This document shows positions 7,789 to 16,928 of a stretch of 64,000 nt of DNA, one piece after another. How positions within the stretch are numbered: the stretch's first letter is position 1; the number at the start of each line of letters is the position of its first letter. Origin of the DNA: Gammaproteobacteria bacterium (GTDB lineage Bacteria > Pseudomonadota > Gammaproteobacteria > Eutrophobiales > Eutrophobiaceae); the NCBI GenBank assembly GCA_012103475.1, contig WLWS01000005.1:67001-131000 (forward strand). Direction: 5' to 3'. Both the position numbers and the translations under genes were made by a program. The notes beneath the pieces are model-generated. The model was given only the letters and a program-made list of their open reading frames with translations, was not told where the DNA came from and did not search any database.

Positions 7789-10080
7789 TCAAAACTCCTT
7801 ATCAAAGACAATGCCGAATGTGCGTGGTCGTTCAATGAAATTCAAACCAGGATCGATACGGAAGGTACCGTCTTCAAAAATATGCGAAGATCCCCTTTCG
7901 TCGAAAACATTATCAAGGAATAAAGACGCACTCCAGTCATCGGCTTCGACTCCTATACGCATGTCAACGATGGCGTAATCCCCTTGTTTGTTATAGGAGA
8001 CATTAGGCACGGTCGTTGGCGCGAATGTGTTGATATCTAACAATACCGGGTTAAAATCAGCCGCACTTTCACCAGTGTAATTAAGGTTGAGGTAGACAAA
8101 GCCGCGTAGACCACCCATCCATGCGAGTTGATGGCCATATTCCGCTGAAGCATTAAAGGTCCAGTCAGCTACATCTGGTATTGAATCACCATCCAGGCCG
8201 GAACGGGAATAAGTAACGCCACCTGTGCGCTGTCTGTTGGGCGGTGCGTTGGCGGTTAGTTGTGCATCAACGTAGCTTAAGGCCGCTGTTACCCGGAAGT
8301 CATCAGCAAGGTCAAAAACACTTTCCAGTTCAAAACCGGTCGCCTCAGCACTATCCGCATTTAGCAAAAAACCAAACAAGCCTGTCGCTGATCTACCACC
8401 CAGAACTATATCTTCCCAGTCAATATAATAGACAGCAGCATTTAGAGTCAGGCGACGATCCAGCCATTGCGAACGAATTCCTATTTCATAGCTATCCAGA
8501 CTGTCAGATTTGAACGCTTCTGGAACACCGGCATTACCCGGATCAGTCAAGGCAATGGAAGACGTGTTCTGATTCGCACCACCTGGACGGAAGCCCTGTG
8601 AAAATGAAGCATAAACCAGCATATCATCGCTGACATCGTATCCAATATGAGCTTTGAAAATTGCTCCGTCATCTGAGCCACGAGTCACGTTTCTCTGAAA
8701 TGGAAGATTCCTGCCTGGTGTACCTGATGGCAGTCCAATCCCGGGAATATTCACTTTATTTACCACTTCACTGCCACTTTCTACATCGTAGTACCTGACA
8801 CCGGCTGTCAGGGCCAGTCTATCATTTACATGCCAGGTAGCCTCCCCATAAACCGCCTTTTGTAACAATGAAGAATTCACCGTGCGTCGGAATAAAAATA
8901 CTGTATCGTCCGCAACATTGCCGTCAGCACCCGGATACTGAACCCGACTGTCTACATACGCGTTACGATCGGAGTAAAAGAGACCGACAGTCCAGTCGAC
9001 GACATTGTCACCTGAGGATGAAAGGCGAAATTCGTGACTAACGGCTTGCAATGGCTCAGGTTGCGTCGAAAGCACAGGCGGAAAGGGGATGCCAGTAAAA
9101 CCATTATGGAAACGATACACCGCATTTCGATCAAACCAGGAACCGGAATACATCGCTTCCGCCCAGTCTAGTGAGTATTCCACTTTGAAGTTGTACAAAA
9201 CCTGCTCGTCATTGTAGGGCTCATTCGAGAGGACATCTGTTTGTGGATTGTCCTTATCTATACTTGGATTATAGTGAAAACCACCACCAACATTCTGATC
9301 TTGATAATAGACCGAACCGGTTAGTGTCAGACGATCAGTCGGTGTCCAACGTAAAATGGCACGACCACCTTCGGTGTCAACATCATTAATATCCTTTTTA
9401 CCCACAGCGACATTGTCAATAAAGCCAGGATCGTCTCGCTTGAAAGCAACTACGCGTAAGGCAAGTTGATCCTTAATTATTGGCAGGTTAACCATACCAT
9501 TGAACTGATAACCTTCATCACCATAGCGGACAGAAGAGCCTTCAACACTTATTTTGCCTTCAAATTCTTCAGCATTCGGTTTATTGGTAATAAATCGCAG
9601 GGTGCCGCCCATGGAACCACCACCGTATAGTGTACCCTGTGGACCTTTCAATACTTCCACTCGTTGTAAATCAAAGGGTTTTAATTCAGGAGAGCGTATA
9701 CCGGCATCATTAGTTGTACCCGGTGCACCTATTACAAGGGCATCATCAAAATACACACCGACCTGTGGTTCGCCGGGACTGGCAATACCTCGAATAATCG
9801 GGCGTGATGAACCCGGGCCATTATCTCTAATAGTTAAACCTGGCACTGAGCCGACGAAGTCGGCGAAATCATCTGCACCGATTCTTTCCAGTTTTTGACT
9901 GGTCAGGGCAGAAATAGCGATAGGCGTATCCTGTAGCGTGCTGTCGCGCTTTAGAGCCGTTACGACAATTTCCTCAATTGGATTAGCTGCAAAAGAAGTG
10001 TTCCAGATAAGCAAGAACACAAGTCCTGCTATACCCAGCGTTAATTTGCCAAAACTTCTACCTTCACAATGCTGTGACAT
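7789..10080 (-). CDS. TonB-dependent outer-membrane receptor
   Basis: The 763-residue protein begins with a signal peptide and then a TonB-box-like IEEIVVTALKR segment. A plug domain follows (about residues 45-165, with LKGPQGTLYGGGSMGGTLRF), then a long beta-barrel ending in FGIVFDKEF, a C-terminal aromatic sorting signal. It belongs to the iron-complex-like receptors that marine bacteria expand for organic nutrients. It probably imports the compound processed by the hydrolases downstream. GGAGGAGATGTT upstream of the ATG is a strong ribosome site. No iron-responsive Fur box was recognised. The substrate is unknown; there is no SusD partner, as expected for a proteobacterium. Confidence 0.92.
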   Translation of the reverse strand: MSQHCEGRSFGKLTLGIAGLVFLLIWNTSFAANPIEEIVVTALKRDSTLQDTPIAISALTSQKLERIGADDFADFVGSVPGLTIRDNGPGSSRPIIRGIASPGEPQVGVYFDDALVIGAPGTTNDAGIRSPELKPFDLQRVEVLKGPQGTLYGGGSMGGTLRFITNKPNAEEFEGKISVEGSSVRYGDEGYQFNGMVNLPIIKDQLALRVVAFKRDDPGFIDNVAVGKKDINDVDTEGGRAILRWTPTDRLTLTGSVYYQDQNVGGGFHYNPSIDKDNPQTDVLSNEPYNDEQVLYNFKVEYSLDWAEAMYSGSWFDRNAVYRFHNGFTGIPFPPVLSTQPEPLQAVSHEFRLSSSGDNVVDWTVGLFYSDRNAYVDSRVQYPGADGNVADDTVFLFRRTVNSSLLQKAVYGEATWHVNDRLALTAGVRYYDVESGSEVVNKVNIPGIGLPSGTPGRNLPFQRNVTRGSDDGAIFKAHIGYDVSDDMLVYASFSQGFRPGGANQNTSSIALTDPGNAGVPEAFKSDSLDSYEIGIRSQWLDRRLTLNAAVYYIDWEDIVLGGRSATGLFGFLLNADSAEATGFELESVFDLADDFRVTAALSYVDAQLTANAPPNRQRTGGVTYSRSGLDGDSIPDVADWTFNASAEYGHQLAWMGGLRGFVYLNLNYTGESAADFNPVLLDINTFAPTTVPNVSYNKQGDYAIVDMRIGVEADDWSASLFLDNVFDERGSSHIFEDGTFRIDPGLNFIERPRTFGIVFDKEF

Positions 10081-10179
10081 AACATCTCCTCCATGTACTT
10101 ATATTTAGAAATATAGCGAATACCGCTTTGACGCCCTTAACTGACATTTTAGTCGAATCTGGACTCAAAATACCATCAG

Positions 10180-10226
10180 CTAAGACTCTTAGCGGAAATA
10201 GGTAATAGGGTTGGCGTTCTAAGAGT
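10180..10226. promoter_or_regulatory. Repeated CTAAGAGT half-sites upstream of the receptor gene
   Basis: CTAAGACTCTTAG is a 13-base palindrome at 10180-10192, and a further CTAAGAGT lies at 10219-10226. The arrangement is 100-146 bases upstream of the receptor start and directly after the permease gene. It may be an operator for the receptor, or the outer arms may pair as a weak terminator for the hpa operon (26-base loop, poor T-tail). No regulator can be assigned. Confidence 0.3.
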
Positions 10227-10240
10227 GTAATACCACCTGT

Positions 10241-10972
10241 TTATATCAATAACCATGCCCTGAAGAGCAAGCGTATGGCAAATACCGTCATTATCACTTT
10301 AAATACTATTCTGAATTGCTTTTCCGAAATTTTGTGTAACAAAGCCTTACCCAGTTTGGCCGCCGGAAACGCTACCAGAATAGACAACAATATCACCGCT
10401 AAATAGCTCGTGTAATCAAAACCGAATAATATGTAGCCACTAATCTTAAACATATTCATACACATCAGTCCTGCTGCGAGCGTTGCTGTGATTTGCAATT
10501 TGTTCAGTTTAGTCCGCACCATTACCGGCTGAAACAAACCACCGAAAGAAAACAACGCGGATAGAAATGAATGAATGAGTCCAATCAGGAAGAATGGATG
10601 TGGTATCTCTCTTTTAAATTTGAAATCTGGTAGCCAGACGGCAAGTAGCATTAGCACGGCGACTGAAGCCGCGATAAAGTACTCCGGCAAATCAACATAC
10701 AAAAAAGTACCCGATAAAGCGCCAATCAAAGCACCTATAGTAAACGGAATCACAATAGGCCAGTGTATGTCTTTTCTGAAATACCAGGTTCGGGAAAGCG
10801 ACATGCCTACCATCATCGTCGCGTGCACCGGCACCATCGCTGATATAGGTAAAACCGAACTAATAATAGCAATCATTACGAAACCACCACCAATTCCAAA
10901 TGCAGAACTGATTGCCGTAGCGAGGAAACTGCCAAAAATAATTGCCCAGGCGAGCGGATCGATCAGATCCAT
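10241..10972 (-). CDS. TauE/SafE-family permease
   Basis: The 243-residue protein is almost wholly hydrophobic, with about seven to eight membrane segments. The N-terminal glycine-rich helix (SSAFGIGGGFVMIAII) and the repeat-like second half (LIHSFLSALFSFGGLF) are typical of TauE/SafE permeases. Family members export sulfite or sulfoacetate, or move other small organic acids. It is the last gene in the hpa direction, 39 bases after hpaF, so it may transport an aromatic acid or intermediate. A link to sulfur released by the nearby sulfatase is possible, but the sequence gives no sign of it. Confidence 0.8.
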   Translation of the reverse strand: MDLIDPLAWAIIFGSFLATAISSAFGIGGGFVMIAIISSVLPISAMVPVHATMMVGMSLSRTWYFRKDIHWPIVIPFTIGALIGALSGTFLYVDLPEYFIAASVAVLMLLAVWLPDFKFKREIPHPFFLIGLIHSFLSALFSFGGLFQPVMVRTKLNKLQITATLAAGLMCMNMFKISGYILFGFDYTSYLAVILLSILVAFPAAKLGKALLHKISEKQFRIVFKVIMTVFAIRLLFRAWLLI

Positions 10973-11011
10973 GAAATTTAACTCAATTGTGGTGGCTAAA
11001 TGGTGACGACG

Positions 11012-11404
11012 TTAATTCTGTTTTTGCCGAATATACTGATGAATATTGTTTTCCTTGAAACTCAAATTTTCATGCAGCTCAACTAATTCAAAAGACAGTC
11101 CCAAAGGTCGTTTTTCAAACAAAGGGTTGAAATAAGATTTCAGAGCCTCAAATAACTTTTCTCCGACCTCTTTTCGCGTACTCTCATCTCTACCATGACC
11201 GATTTTCAGTGTCATATGTACAAAGGCATTTTCTGGGTCGCCATCGGCAATAAGATATTTGTCACATCTGACTGCTCTAAAACGAATACCACCCAGAGGA
11301 AACGCGCCGGTTTCCAAAGCTGCATCCTGCAGCGAACTCATCAGTTTCTGCATCTTGATCTCGTCATCAAGATTAGAACTATATTCGATAATGAAATGTG
11401 GCAT
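11012..11404 (-). CDS. hpaF: 5-carboxymethyl-2-hydroxymuconate delta-isomerase
   Basis: At 130 residues it has the family's normal size, and it starts PHFIIEYS, so Pro2 is the catalytic N-terminal proline of the tautomerase superfamily. Further family matches are IRFRAVRCDKYLIADGDPENAFVHM and the ending region around SLEELHENLSFKE-like residues. It converts 5-carboxymethyl-2-hydroxymuconate to its 2-oxo isomer in the cytoplasm, the third step of homoprotocatechuate meta-cleavage. It follows hpaD by 21 bases. Confidence 0.9.
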   Translation of the reverse strand: MPHFIIEYSSNLDDEIKMQKLMSSLQDAALETGAFPLGGIRFRAVRCDKYLIADGDPENAFVHMTLKIGHGRDESTRKEVGEKLFEALKSYFNPLFEKRPLGLSFELVELHENLSFKENNIHQYIRQKQN

Positions 11405-11425
11405 CAGCCTCTCCTTAAGTTCAAA

Positions 11426-12274
11426 CTAGTCTAACGGAAATTCTGCATTAACCTGACCCGTACCAGAACTTGGAAAATAATCAGAAATAATTCTGACTTT
11501 GCCTTTGTACTTGTCCCAGCCCAACATACCCAACAACATTGCAGTATCGTGCATACCTCCTTCGCCTTCACAACGAAGCGCATACTCTTCAAACATATCG
11601 GTGAAAGTTTTAAATTCCCCCTGCTGCCAGAGTTCCAGCACTCGCAGGTCAACCTGTCGATAAAATTCATCGCTAATTTCGAAAATACGATCGCCGGCAT
11701 CCGTATTGTCGTTAAAACGATGTGAAAGTGAGCCACTGGCCAGAACCGCTACCTTACTATCACTTCTTTTAATAGCATCCAGTACGGCTTCACCAAACTT
11801 TCGCGAATCATCAAGTTTGTGCCACGCACACCAGGCCGCTACTGAAACTACTTTGAAGTGTCGGTCTTCATTCATATAGCGCATCGGCACCAGCGTGCCG
11901 TATTCAAGACCAAGACTTTCAATCTGATGAGCTCTTGTCCCAACACCCTTGTTATTAGCACAGTCTGCGATGAGCTCTCCCAGCTCCGGATTGCCATCGT
12001 ATTCGTACTTCATATCCTTGATAAAGTGCGGTAATTCATTACTGCTGTACACTCCTTCGAAATGATCGCAACAAGTCAGATGATAACCACTGTTTACCAG
12101 CCAGTGCACATCGAAAACAATTATAGTATCGACACCCAGTTCCCGACAGCGCTGGCTGATTTCCTTGTGCCCCTTAATAGCATCATCGCGGCAACCGTGA
12201 TTCGGCCCGGGTTGCTCAGACAGGTACATGGAGGGAACATGTGTAATTTTGGCCGCATACAGGAGTTCACCCAT
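11426..12274 (-). CDS. hpaD: 3,4-dihydroxyphenylacetate 2,3-dioxygenase
   Basis: The 282-residue protein closely follows the LigB-type HpaD/HpcB family over its length: AAKITHVPSMYLSE at the start, NHGCRDDAIKGH, FDVHWLVNSGYH, ELPHFIKDM, LEYGTLVPMRYMNED, LASGSLSHRF and, at the end, SSGTGQVNAEFPL. Histidines in ITHVP and DVHW and an acidic residue would hold the ferrous iron. It opens the ring of homoprotocatechuate next to the hydroxyls to give 5-carboxymethyl-2-hydroxymuconic semialdehyde. It lies 15 bases after hpaE. It is unrelated to the VOC-type proteins found elsewhere in the window. Confidence 0.96.
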   Translation of the reverse strand: MGELLYAAKITHVPSMYLSEQPGPNHGCRDDAIKGHKEISQRCRELGVDTIIVFDVHWLVNSGYHLTCCDHFEGVYSSNELPHFIKDMKYEYDGNPELGELIADCANNKGVGTRAHQIESLGLEYGTLVPMRYMNEDRHFKVVSVAAWCAWHKLDDSRKFGEAVLDAIKRSDSKVAVLASGSLSHRFNDNTDAGDRIFEISDEFYRQVDLRVLELWQQGEFKTFTDMFEEYALRCEGEGGMHDTAMLLGMLGWDKYKGKVRIISDYFPSSGTGQVNAEFPLD

Positions 12275-12289
12275 AGCTGCGTTTCTCCT

Positions 12290-13810
12290 TTATTTACCCA
12301 AAACTGGAATTGTGTGCGTTCCGTGTGCGACGCAAATATTTTTTGTTTCCATATAGAATTCGAAGCTGTAATCACCACCATCGCGTCCGATACCACTCTG
12401 CTTCACGCCGCCAAAGGGCGAAGGCAAATTTCGGTTGTTCTCTGAATTCACCCAGACCATGCCGGCCTCGATGGCTTCCGCCATGCGGATGCCTCGTCCG
12501 GAATCTTTCGTCCAGACATAGCCGGTTAAGCCGTAATTTGTGTCATTAGCCATGCTTATCACTTCTTCTTCGTTATCAAAAGCGATCGCCGTCAGTACCG
12601 GCCCGAATATTTCTTCACGTGCGATTTTCATCTGGTTGCTGGCATCGGTGAATAGTGTCGGTGCAAAATAATTACCGGAACCGAGATCTTTTCTGGCTTC
12701 TCCGCCTACCGCTACCGTGGCGTTCTCTTCCTTCGCCGCATCTACATAGCTCAGTACTTTCTCAAAATGGCTTGTGTGAACCAGAGGTCCGACTTCAGTC
12801 TCAGGATCGAGGGGATGCCCAACTCTAATTTTCGACACCCTCTCTTTAAGTGCAGTCAGAAATCTCTCCTTAATACCGTTCTGAATAAACAGGCGGCTGC
12901 TGGACGTACAACGCTGACCATTGAGGCTGTAGATCATGAACACTACGGCATCGAGTGCGCGATCAAAATCAGCATCATCAAACACAATAACCGGGTTCTT
13001 CCCGCCCAGCTCAACATGAGCCCGTTTCAGGGTAGGTGCGCCCTGAGCAATAATATAGGAACCGGTTATCGTCTCTCCTACAAAGCCGATAGCCTTGATT
13101 GCAGGATGTTCAGTCAGTTTCTTACCAGCCACATCACCGAAACCATTCACAGTATTCCATACACCATCAGGTAGACCAGCCTCTTTGCTCACCTCTGCAA
13201 GAATCATTGCCGAAAGCGGACTGAATTCTGCCGGTTTGTGCACAACCGTACACCCAGCCGCCAGAGCCGGCGCAATTTTCCAGGTGGCCAGCATAAAAGG
13301 TGTGTTCCAGGGGGTAATTACGCCAACCGGTCCGATAGCTGTTCGTTTCGTGTAATTAAGGTGTTCGTCCTGATGCAGACTCTGACCGTTTGCGGCCTCA
13401 GGTGCCTTGTCGGCAAAAAAACGAAAGTTTTCCGAGCCACGTATTGCCGCAGCTTTCATAAAGCGAATCGGTTGGCCACAATCCATACTTTCTACCATGG
13501 CAATTTCTTCAGCTCGTACAACAATCAAATCGGCGAAGCGATGCAATACTTTCTTGCGCTCCTTACCGGATAGCCGGCTCCAGTCAGTAAAAGCCTCCTC
13601 TGCCGCAGTACAAGCCTTGTCAATATCTTCAGCGGTCCCTTCAACAACCTGTCCAAGGCTGGAATTGTCAACTGGCGTAACATTTTCAAAAGTTCTGCCT
13701 TCACTGCCGCTGTCTGACTTGCCATTAATAAAGTGTCCGGTCGCCTGATCTTTATAACGCTGCAGGTAGTTTTCGGCCTTTTTAATATTTTCTGCTAATT
13801 GCTCACTCAT
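12290..13810 (-). CDS. hpaE: 5-carboxymethyl-2-hydroxymuconate semialdehyde dehydrogenase
   Basis: This is a 506-residue aldehyde dehydrogenase with Asn169 (TPWNTP), Glu267 (HVELGG) and nucleophile Cys301 (NGQRCTSSS), the full catalytic set. NAD(P) contacts lie in HKPAEFSPLS and GFVGETITGS. It oxidises the ring-cleavage semialdehyde to 5-carboxymethyl-2-hydroxymuconate. Position between hpaG2 and hpaD and similarity to HpaE support this specificity over a general betaine- or succinate-type enzyme. It starts 12 bases after hpaG2 in the same operon. Confidence 0.93.
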   Translation of the reverse strand: MSEQLAENIKKAENYLQRYKDQATGHFINGKSDSGSEGRTFENVTPVDNSSLGQVVEGTAEDIDKACTAAEEAFTDWSRLSGKERKKVLHRFADLIVVRAEEIAMVESMDCGQPIRFMKAAAIRGSENFRFFADKAPEAANGQSLHQDEHLNYTKRTAIGPVGVITPWNTPFMLATWKIAPALAAGCTVVHKPAEFSPLSAMILAEVSKEAGLPDGVWNTVNGFGDVAGKKLTEHPAIKAIGFVGETITGSYIIAQGAPTLKRAHVELGGKNPVIVFDDADFDRALDAVVFMIYSLNGQRCTSSSRLFIQNGIKERFLTALKERVSKIRVGHPLDPETEVGPLVHTSHFEKVLSYVDAAKEENATVAVGGEARKDLGSGNYFAPTLFTDASNQMKIAREEIFGPVLTAIAFDNEEEVISMANDTNYGLTGYVWTKDSGRGIRMAEAIEAGMVWVNSENNRNLPSPFGGVKQSGIGRDGGDYSFEFYMETKNICVAHGTHTIPVLGK

Positions 13811-13822
13811 CTTTTTTCTCTA

Positions 13823-14587
13823 TTAACTACTCTGATTGAAATACTGTTCTTCGCTGACAATGTAATTCGTTAATTTACCGACCTGATCTACCTCTATCAC
13901 AACTTCATCGCCCGGCTGAACATCAGACAATCCCTTTGGCGTGCCAGTAGAAATCATATCGCCGGGCTGTAGAGTCATGAAGGCACTAAGATATTCAATT
14001 AAAAATGCAACACTAAAAATCATATCGGCGGTGCTGCCCTCCTGTCTCACTTCTCCATTGACTATCGTGAGTAGCCCCAGATTCTGTGGATCACCAACAT
14101 CATCACGATCAATTACATAAGGCCCTATTGGTGACAGGGTATCGTGACTTTTAACACGCAAATTCGGTCTATAATAATTTTCAAGATAGTCTCGAATCGC
14201 GTAGTCATTACACAGGGTATAGCCGCGAACGTAATCGAGCGCATTATCTCGAGAAACTTTTCTCGCCTGTTTACCGATAACGGCCACCAACTCCGCTTCG
14301 TAATGCATATAATCAATATTTGCCGGACGATAGGTTCGCTGTCTGTGGCCAATGAATGTACTTGCTGATTTAATAAAAATCAGTGGTTCCTCTGGCGCTT
14401 TGAACTCAAGTTCGGATGCATGATCGGCATAATTCAGGCCCAGTGCTATCACCGTGCCGTGTTCGGGGGGTAACCAGATCACATCCTCTTCAGCGACTTT
14501 AACCCCTTCTTTTAACAGCACCTTGTTTTGTTCATGGACAGTTACGTCCTGCACTTCGCCGTTATATTCAATTCGTGCATGCTTCAT
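13823..14587 (-). CDS. hpaG2: HpaG second subunit: OPET decarboxylase/HHDD isomerase, C-terminal-type
   Basis: The 254-residue protein has the fumarylacetoacetate-hydrolase fold, with metal ligands in HYEAELVAVIGK (Glu, Glu) and GYTLCNDYAIRD (Asp), and the signature STGTPKGLSDVQPGDEV. In the pathway, HpaG decarboxylates 5-oxopent-3-ene-1,2,5-tricarboxylate and isomerises the product to 2-oxohept-3-enedioate. In E. coli the two homologous halves are one fused protein; here they are separate genes that overlap by four bases (ATGA). The N-terminal 65-residue extension matches the C-terminal half of the fused enzyme. Confidence 0.92.
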   Translation of the reverse strand: MKHARIEYNGEVQDVTVHEQNKVLLKEGVKVAEEDVIWLPPEHGTVIALGLNYADHASELEFKAPEEPLIFIKSASTFIGHRQRTYRPANIDYMHYEAELVAVIGKQARKVSRDNALDYVRGYTLCNDYAIRDYLENYYRPNLRVKSHDTLSPIGPYVIDRDDVGDPQNLGLLTIVNGEVRQEGSTADMIFSVAFLIEYLSAFMTLQPGDMISTGTPKGLSDVQPGDEVVIEVDQVGKLTNYIVSEEQYFNQSS

Positions 14588-15267
14588 GATGCGTAGTACT
14601 CCTGCTCACTGACTATGCTGTTACTGAGAGAACCTACATCCTGGATTTCCACACACACTTCATCGCCAATGGATACGTCAACTCGCCCTGAAGGGAAACC
14701 GGTAGCAATCACTTCACCTGGATAGAGGGTTTTAAAACTGGACGCGAATTCAATCAATGCCGGGATACTCCAGACAAGTTCATCGGTGTGTCCTTGCTGT
14801 CGAACCTCACCATTTATATAGGTCTTGATGTCGAGATCATGCGGGTCTTCGATATTCTCTTTATCAACAATAAGTGGGCCAAGAGGTCCGAAGCCATCGT
14901 AACACTTGCTGGTGATTGCCGGTCTGAAGTAACTCTTCTCCGGCAAACTGAAATCATTGAATATTGTGTAGCCCCGAACATAATCCATGGCTTCTGACTC
15001 ACCCACCTTGCAAGCCTGTTTGCCAATGACAACAGCCAGAGAAGGCCCCGCCTGTAGTGCCGGTGCATTGTCCGGATATTGTACTTTTGCACCATCACGA
15101 GCCAGCGTATTAAGTGGTTTGATAAATAATACCGGTGTCTTTGGCGATTCTTTATAAGGGGCTTCGTCAAACTGATCTTCTACTTCTTCAACATGACCGA
15201 TAAAATTTAGAGCCACACAAATCACTTCCCGCACATTGGCCAAATCATTCTGATAAGTTTTTGTCAT
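14584..15267 (-). CDS. hpaG1: HpaG first subunit: OPET decarboxylase/HHDD isomerase, N-terminal-type
   Basis: The 227-residue protein is the partner of hpaG2. Its start (VICVALNFIGHVEEVED, then APYKESPKTPVLFIKP) matches the N-terminal half of fused HpaG. It has the fumarylacetoacetate-hydrolase core, but the acidic cluster reads QAGPSLAVVIGKQ where the second subunit has YEAELVAVIGK, so one or more metal ligands differ. That fits the family pattern in which the two halves are not equivalent. GYTIFNDFS and ATGFPSGRVD are the other landmarks. It lies 16 bases after hpaI and overlaps hpaG2, suggesting coupled synthesis of a two-subunit enzyme. Confidence 0.9.
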   Translation of the reverse strand: MTKTYQNDLANVREVICVALNFIGHVEEVEDQFDEAPYKESPKTPVLFIKPLNTLARDGAKVQYPDNAPALQAGPSLAVVIGKQACKVGESEAMDYVRGYTIFNDFSLPEKSYFRPAITSKCYDGFGPLGPLIVDKENIEDPHDLDIKTYINGEVRQQGHTDELVWSIPALIEFASSFKTLYPGEVIATGFPSGRVDVSIGDEVCVEIQDVGSLSNSIVSEQEYYAS

Positions 15268-15283
15268 TATTTTTTCTCGTTAA

Positions 15284-16102
15284 TCAGTAGCCACTAATAA
15301 TATCTTTTACTTCCCCGGATTTTTCTTCGTCGGCTTTGCCTTTAAAAGTCTCTGCCAGTTTTCTTGCACCATTGCCTAGTAGAATAGTATCGACACCGAC
15401 TCCGACGAAACTCGCGCCGACTTCGATATAGTGGCGAGCCTGATTCGGGTCAAGTGCCAGTATACCTGCTGCCCTGCCCGCTTGCCTTATGCTGGTAATA
15501 GCCTCATCAATCGCAGCGACTACATTCGGATGACCGGCATTACCAACATGTCCCATTGACGCAGACAGATCAGATGGTCCAATGAAGACACCATCGACGC
15601 CCTCTACTTGCAGAATTTCAGGCAGATTCTCAAGTGCCATCGTCGTCTCGGCCTGAATCAACAAACAGGTCTGCGTGTTCGCCGTACTTACGTAATCCGG
15701 GATAGTATTCCAACGCGCTGCTCTGGCAATGGAACTACCCATCCCGCGGACACCTTCTGGCGGATAGCGCATAGCACTGACCAAAGCTTCGGCCTGTTCT
15801 CTGGTATCAACCATCGGAATCAATAAGGTTTGCGCGCCATAATCAAGTAACTGTTTAATTAAATTTCTATCGCCTTTCACTGCACGGACGATAGGATGAA
15901 TATCATAAGCAGCGACCGCCTGCAGGTAAGTGTAAATAGCCCGCATATCAAAAGGCGCATGCTCGCCATCCAGTAACAGCCAGTCGAAACCACTGCCGGC
16001 ACATATTTCAGCGCTGGTGCTATCGGGAATGCCCGCCCACAGGCCATATTGCGTGCGCCCTGAGTTAATTGCCTGTTTAAATTTGTTGACTGGTAGTTGC
16101 AT
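15284..16102 (-). CDS. hpaI: 4-hydroxy-2-oxoheptanedioate aldolase
   Basis: The 272-residue protein belongs to the HpcH/HpaI class II aldolases: DWLLLDGEHAPFDM contains the catalytic His, RAVKGDRN the substrate-binding Arg, LIQAETTMALENL the metal Glu and VDGVFIGPSDLSASMGH the metal Asp. It splits 4-hydroxy-2-oxoheptanedioate into pyruvate and succinic semialdehyde, the last step of the pathway. Its length is normal. It starts 8 bases after hpaH. No succinic-semialdehyde dehydrogenase is encoded nearby, so the host must supply it elsewhere. Confidence 0.95.
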   Translation of the reverse strand: MQLPVNKFKQAINSGRTQYGLWAGIPDSTSAEICAGSGFDWLLLDGEHAPFDMRAIYTYLQAVAAYDIHPIVRAVKGDRNLIKQLLDYGAQTLLIPMVDTREQAEALVSAMRYPPEGVRGMGSSIARAARWNTIPDYVSTANTQTCLLIQAETTMALENLPEILQVEGVDGVFIGPSDLSASMGHVGNAGHPNVVAAIDEAITSIRQAGRAAGILALDPNQARHYIEVGASFVGVGVDTILLGNGARKLAETFKGKADEEKSGEVKDIISGY

Positions 16103-16110
16103 AGTGCCCC

Positions 16111-16914
16111 CTAAATAAAATGACAGCTAATATTACCCAGAGGACCGTAGTCAGCGTGAAAGGTGTCTCCCGCTTTTGCTATCACCGGTCTGGTAAATGA
16201 CCCCGCCAATAGAACCTGTCCGGGCTCGAGGGCAATACCATGCGGAGCAAAGCGTTTGGCAATCCAGCAAATCCCATTGGCAGGATGATTAAGAACACCC
16301 GCGGCCAGACCTGTTTCTTCAATCACACCGTTCCTGTAAAGCAAGGCACCAACCCAGCGAATATCCATATCCATTGGTTTTATCGGGCGGCCACCCAGAA
16401 TAATACCGGCATTCGCCGCGTTATCAGAAATAGTGTCAAACACCTTTCTGACATAGCCAGTTTGCGGATGTATTCTATATGTCCTTGCCGCGATCAACTC
16501 TAGCGCCGGAATAACGTAATCAGTCGCATTCATCACATCGAAAATAGTGACGTTCTCGCCTTCCAGCCTGTCTTTCAATATGAAGGCCAGCTCCACTTCA
16601 ATTCTGGCATCGGTAAACTGCGCTACTTCAATTTCGCCACCATCGTCAAAAAACATATCGTCAAGCAACGTGCCATAATCCGGCTCATCGATTTGTGAGC
16701 TCATTTGCATTGCTCGGGAGGTCAGTCCAATCTTGTAGCCTTTGATTTTGCGACCTTCGGCAATTTTCATATCCACCCAGGTTTTCTGAATCGAGTAGGC
16801 ATCATCCATGCTCATCCCGGGGTGCCTGACAGTGGTCGCCTCTATCTGAACTCTTTGTTTTTCGGCTGAATGCAAATCCTCAGCTGCTTTTTTTACTTCT
16901 GCTTGCGTTAACAT
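16111..16914 (-). CDS. hpaH: 2-oxohept-4-ene-1,7-dioate hydratase
   Basis: The 267-residue protein belongs to the hydratase/decarboxylase branch of the fumarylacetoacetate-hydrolase superfamily (MhpD/HpaH). Landmarks are GYKIGLTSRAMQ, DEPDYGTLLDDM, ARIEVELAFILKD (metal Glu residues) and NHPANGICWIAKRFAPHG. It adds water to 2-oxohept-4-ene-1,7-dioate, giving the substrate of HpaI. It is the first enzyme gene after the regulator, 14 bases downstream of hpaR. Confidence 0.93.
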   Translation of the reverse strand: MLTQAEVKKAAEDLHSAEKQRVQIEATTVRHPGMSMDDAYSIQKTWVDMKIAEGRKIKGYKIGLTSRAMQMSSQIDEPDYGTLLDDMFFDDGGEIEVAQFTDARIEVELAFILKDRLEGENVTIFDVMNATDYVIPALELIAARTYRIHPQTGYVRKVFDTISDNAANAGIILGGRPIKPMDMDIRWVGALLYRNGVIEETGLAAGVLNHPANGICWIAKRFAPHGIALEPGQVLLAGSFTRPVIAKAGDTFHADYGPLGNISCHFI

Positions 16915-16928
16915 AGTGACACCCGTTT

